A DNA stretch of 6,588 nt from NCBI GenBank assembly GCA_900547345.1, contig URGG01000098.1:1-6588 (forward strand), written 5' to 3'. Position numbers and translations under genes: made by a program. The notes under the pieces are model-generated. The model was not told the origin of the DNA, did not search any database, and was given only the letters and a program-made list of their open reading frames with translations. Positions 5,843 through 6,588 of the stretch are shown piece after piece. The stretch comes from an uncultured Collinsella sp. GTDB taxonomy: Bacteria > Actinomycetota > Coriobacteriia > Coriobacteriales > Coriobacteriaceae. Position 1 is the stretch's first letter, and each line of letters opens with the position of its first letter.

Positions 5843-6588
5843 ATGCCTGTTCGAATCTATACCATCAATACCGGTACGGACTTGAGCGATGCCGAGTCGG
5901 CGTTGCTCGCCGACCTGGTTGCCCGCCACGGGCGTGCAGTTTTGCTGGCGCCCTCGTTTGCCGAGCTCGACCTGTGCCGTCACGATGCTGCGGTTGCTGG
6001 CGCCTCGCTGGGCATTGACTACAAAACCCCTGCGTCGTGGCTTCGTTCGCTGTGGGAGCTTATGGGCGATGGCCGCAGCTTCGTCGACAACATGCAGCGC
6101 CAGATGCTGTTCTCGGACATGATCGCCCGTCGCGACGATGCCGACCTGCAGCCGCTTTCGCGCAGTCAGGGCACGGTGCGTATGCTCGCGCGCATGGCCC
6201 GCGATGTGCTGCCGGGCGTAGCGGGAATGGGTGCCGAGCGCTGCCGCGGCGACGTTTGCCAGTCCGATCCCAAGAGCGACGCCGAGGCTCGCGTGTTCGA
6301 GCTATTGAGTGCCTATGCGAGCGGCTTGGACCGTCGAGACATGGTCGAGCCCTGCGAGGCGGCTGACCTTATGGCCGAGGTGCTGGCCGACAGCCTTCCA
6401 GCGTGCGCCCGCGCGGTATGTGTGCGCGGTATCACGTCGTTTACGCACGGCTTGCTCGAGCTGCTGTCGGCCGTGACGAACAATGGGGGAGAGGTCGTTG
6501 TGCTGCTTGCCCGCGAGCAGGCGGCGATGCGCGAGGAGCTTGCCGCGGCATTTGATGCCCGCGGCGTGCTGTTTGAGGTCGCGCCGCT
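5843..6588 (+). CDS. AddB-like helicase/nuclease subunit, N-terminal part (truncated by window end)
   Basis: The frame is open from ATG 5843 to the window edge (248 codons plus 2 nt) with strongly GC-rich third positions. Its layout resembles the first part of AddB/RexB-type PD-(D/E)XK nuclease subunits of the RecBCD-like double-strand-break repair complex. AVLLAPSFAELDLCRHDA (32-49) looks like the segment after the P-loop. TPASWLRSLWELMGDGR (62-78) resembles the AddB FSFSRLAWRVL region. VCVRGITSFTHGLLELL (192-208) followed by GGEVVVLL resembles the AddB Walker-B-like strand with GF-x-x-FTP. The N-terminus reads INTGTDLSDAE and lacks a GxGKT P-loop, so ATP binding at this site looks lost. The nuclease domain and its Fe-S cysteines would lie beyond the window. 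GGAGG (5835-5839) is only 3 nt from the ATG, which is short, so the start is moderately certain. An addA-like gene would be expected downstream. Confidence 0.6.
   Translation, partial: MPVRIYTINTGTDLSDAESALLADLVARHGRAVLLAPSFAELDLCRHDAAVAGASLGIDYKTPASWLRSLWELMGDGRSFVDNMQRQMLFSDMIARRDDADLQPLSRSQGTVRMLARMARDVLPGVAGMGAERCRGDVCQSDPKSDAEARVFELLSAYASGLDRRDMVEPCEAADLMAEVLADSLPACARAVCVRGITSFTHGLLELLSAVTNNGGEVVVLLAREQAAMREELAAAFDARGVLFEVAP

Overview
The window looks like chromosomal DNA from a GC-rich actinobacterium of the class Coriobacteriia, most likely Collinsella or a close relative. That is an inference from overall GC, codon use, the gene set and the style of the intergenic repeats; no rRNA or other marker is present to confirm it. 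The genes are ordinary housekeeping genes. No phage, transposase, CRISPR array or tRNA was seen, and no clear new multi-gene system. The most interesting material is in the intergenic regions.

Layout: 1-478 carries no credible gene but holds a segment bounded by 24-nt inverted repeats (35-268). A rightward M42 family metallopeptidase follows (479-1522). It converges on mnmA (tRNA 2-thiouridylase, 1659-2759, minus), and between them lies a perfect 27-bp inverted repeat (1574-1644). Upstream of mnmA on the same strand is cysK (cysteine synthase, 2941-3879, minus). The cysK-mnmA gap holds a strong intrinsic terminator whose 5' arm overlaps the predicted start of an extended -10 promoter for mnmA. 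cysK is divergent from an Rrf2-family regulator with four cysteines (4133-4561, plus). Their shared 253-bp regulatory region holds a good cysK promoter overlapped by a 9-bp inverted repeat, which looks like an operator. A bidirectional terminator separates the regulator from a convergent four-helix membrane protein of the phage_holin_4_2/YvlD type (4696-5061, minus). A divergent TrpR-related YerC/YecD-type regulator (5386-5685, plus) has its own promoter, a structured leader and a UUCG-loop terminator. The window ends inside a rightward gene (5843 to beyond 6588) resembling the N-terminus of an AddB-type helicase/nuclease subunit.

How the genes work together: cysK, the Rrf2 regulator and mnmA form a plausible sulfur neighbourhood. 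CysK makes cysteine, MnmA consumes cysteine-derived sulfur for tRNA thiolation, and the four-Cys Rrf2 protein is a candidate sensor of Fe-S or cysteine status acting on cysK. A cysteine desulfurase, the usual partner in such clusters, is absent. The YerC-like regulator and the AddB-like gene are adjacent and co-directional but separated by a terminator, so they are probably independent transcription units.
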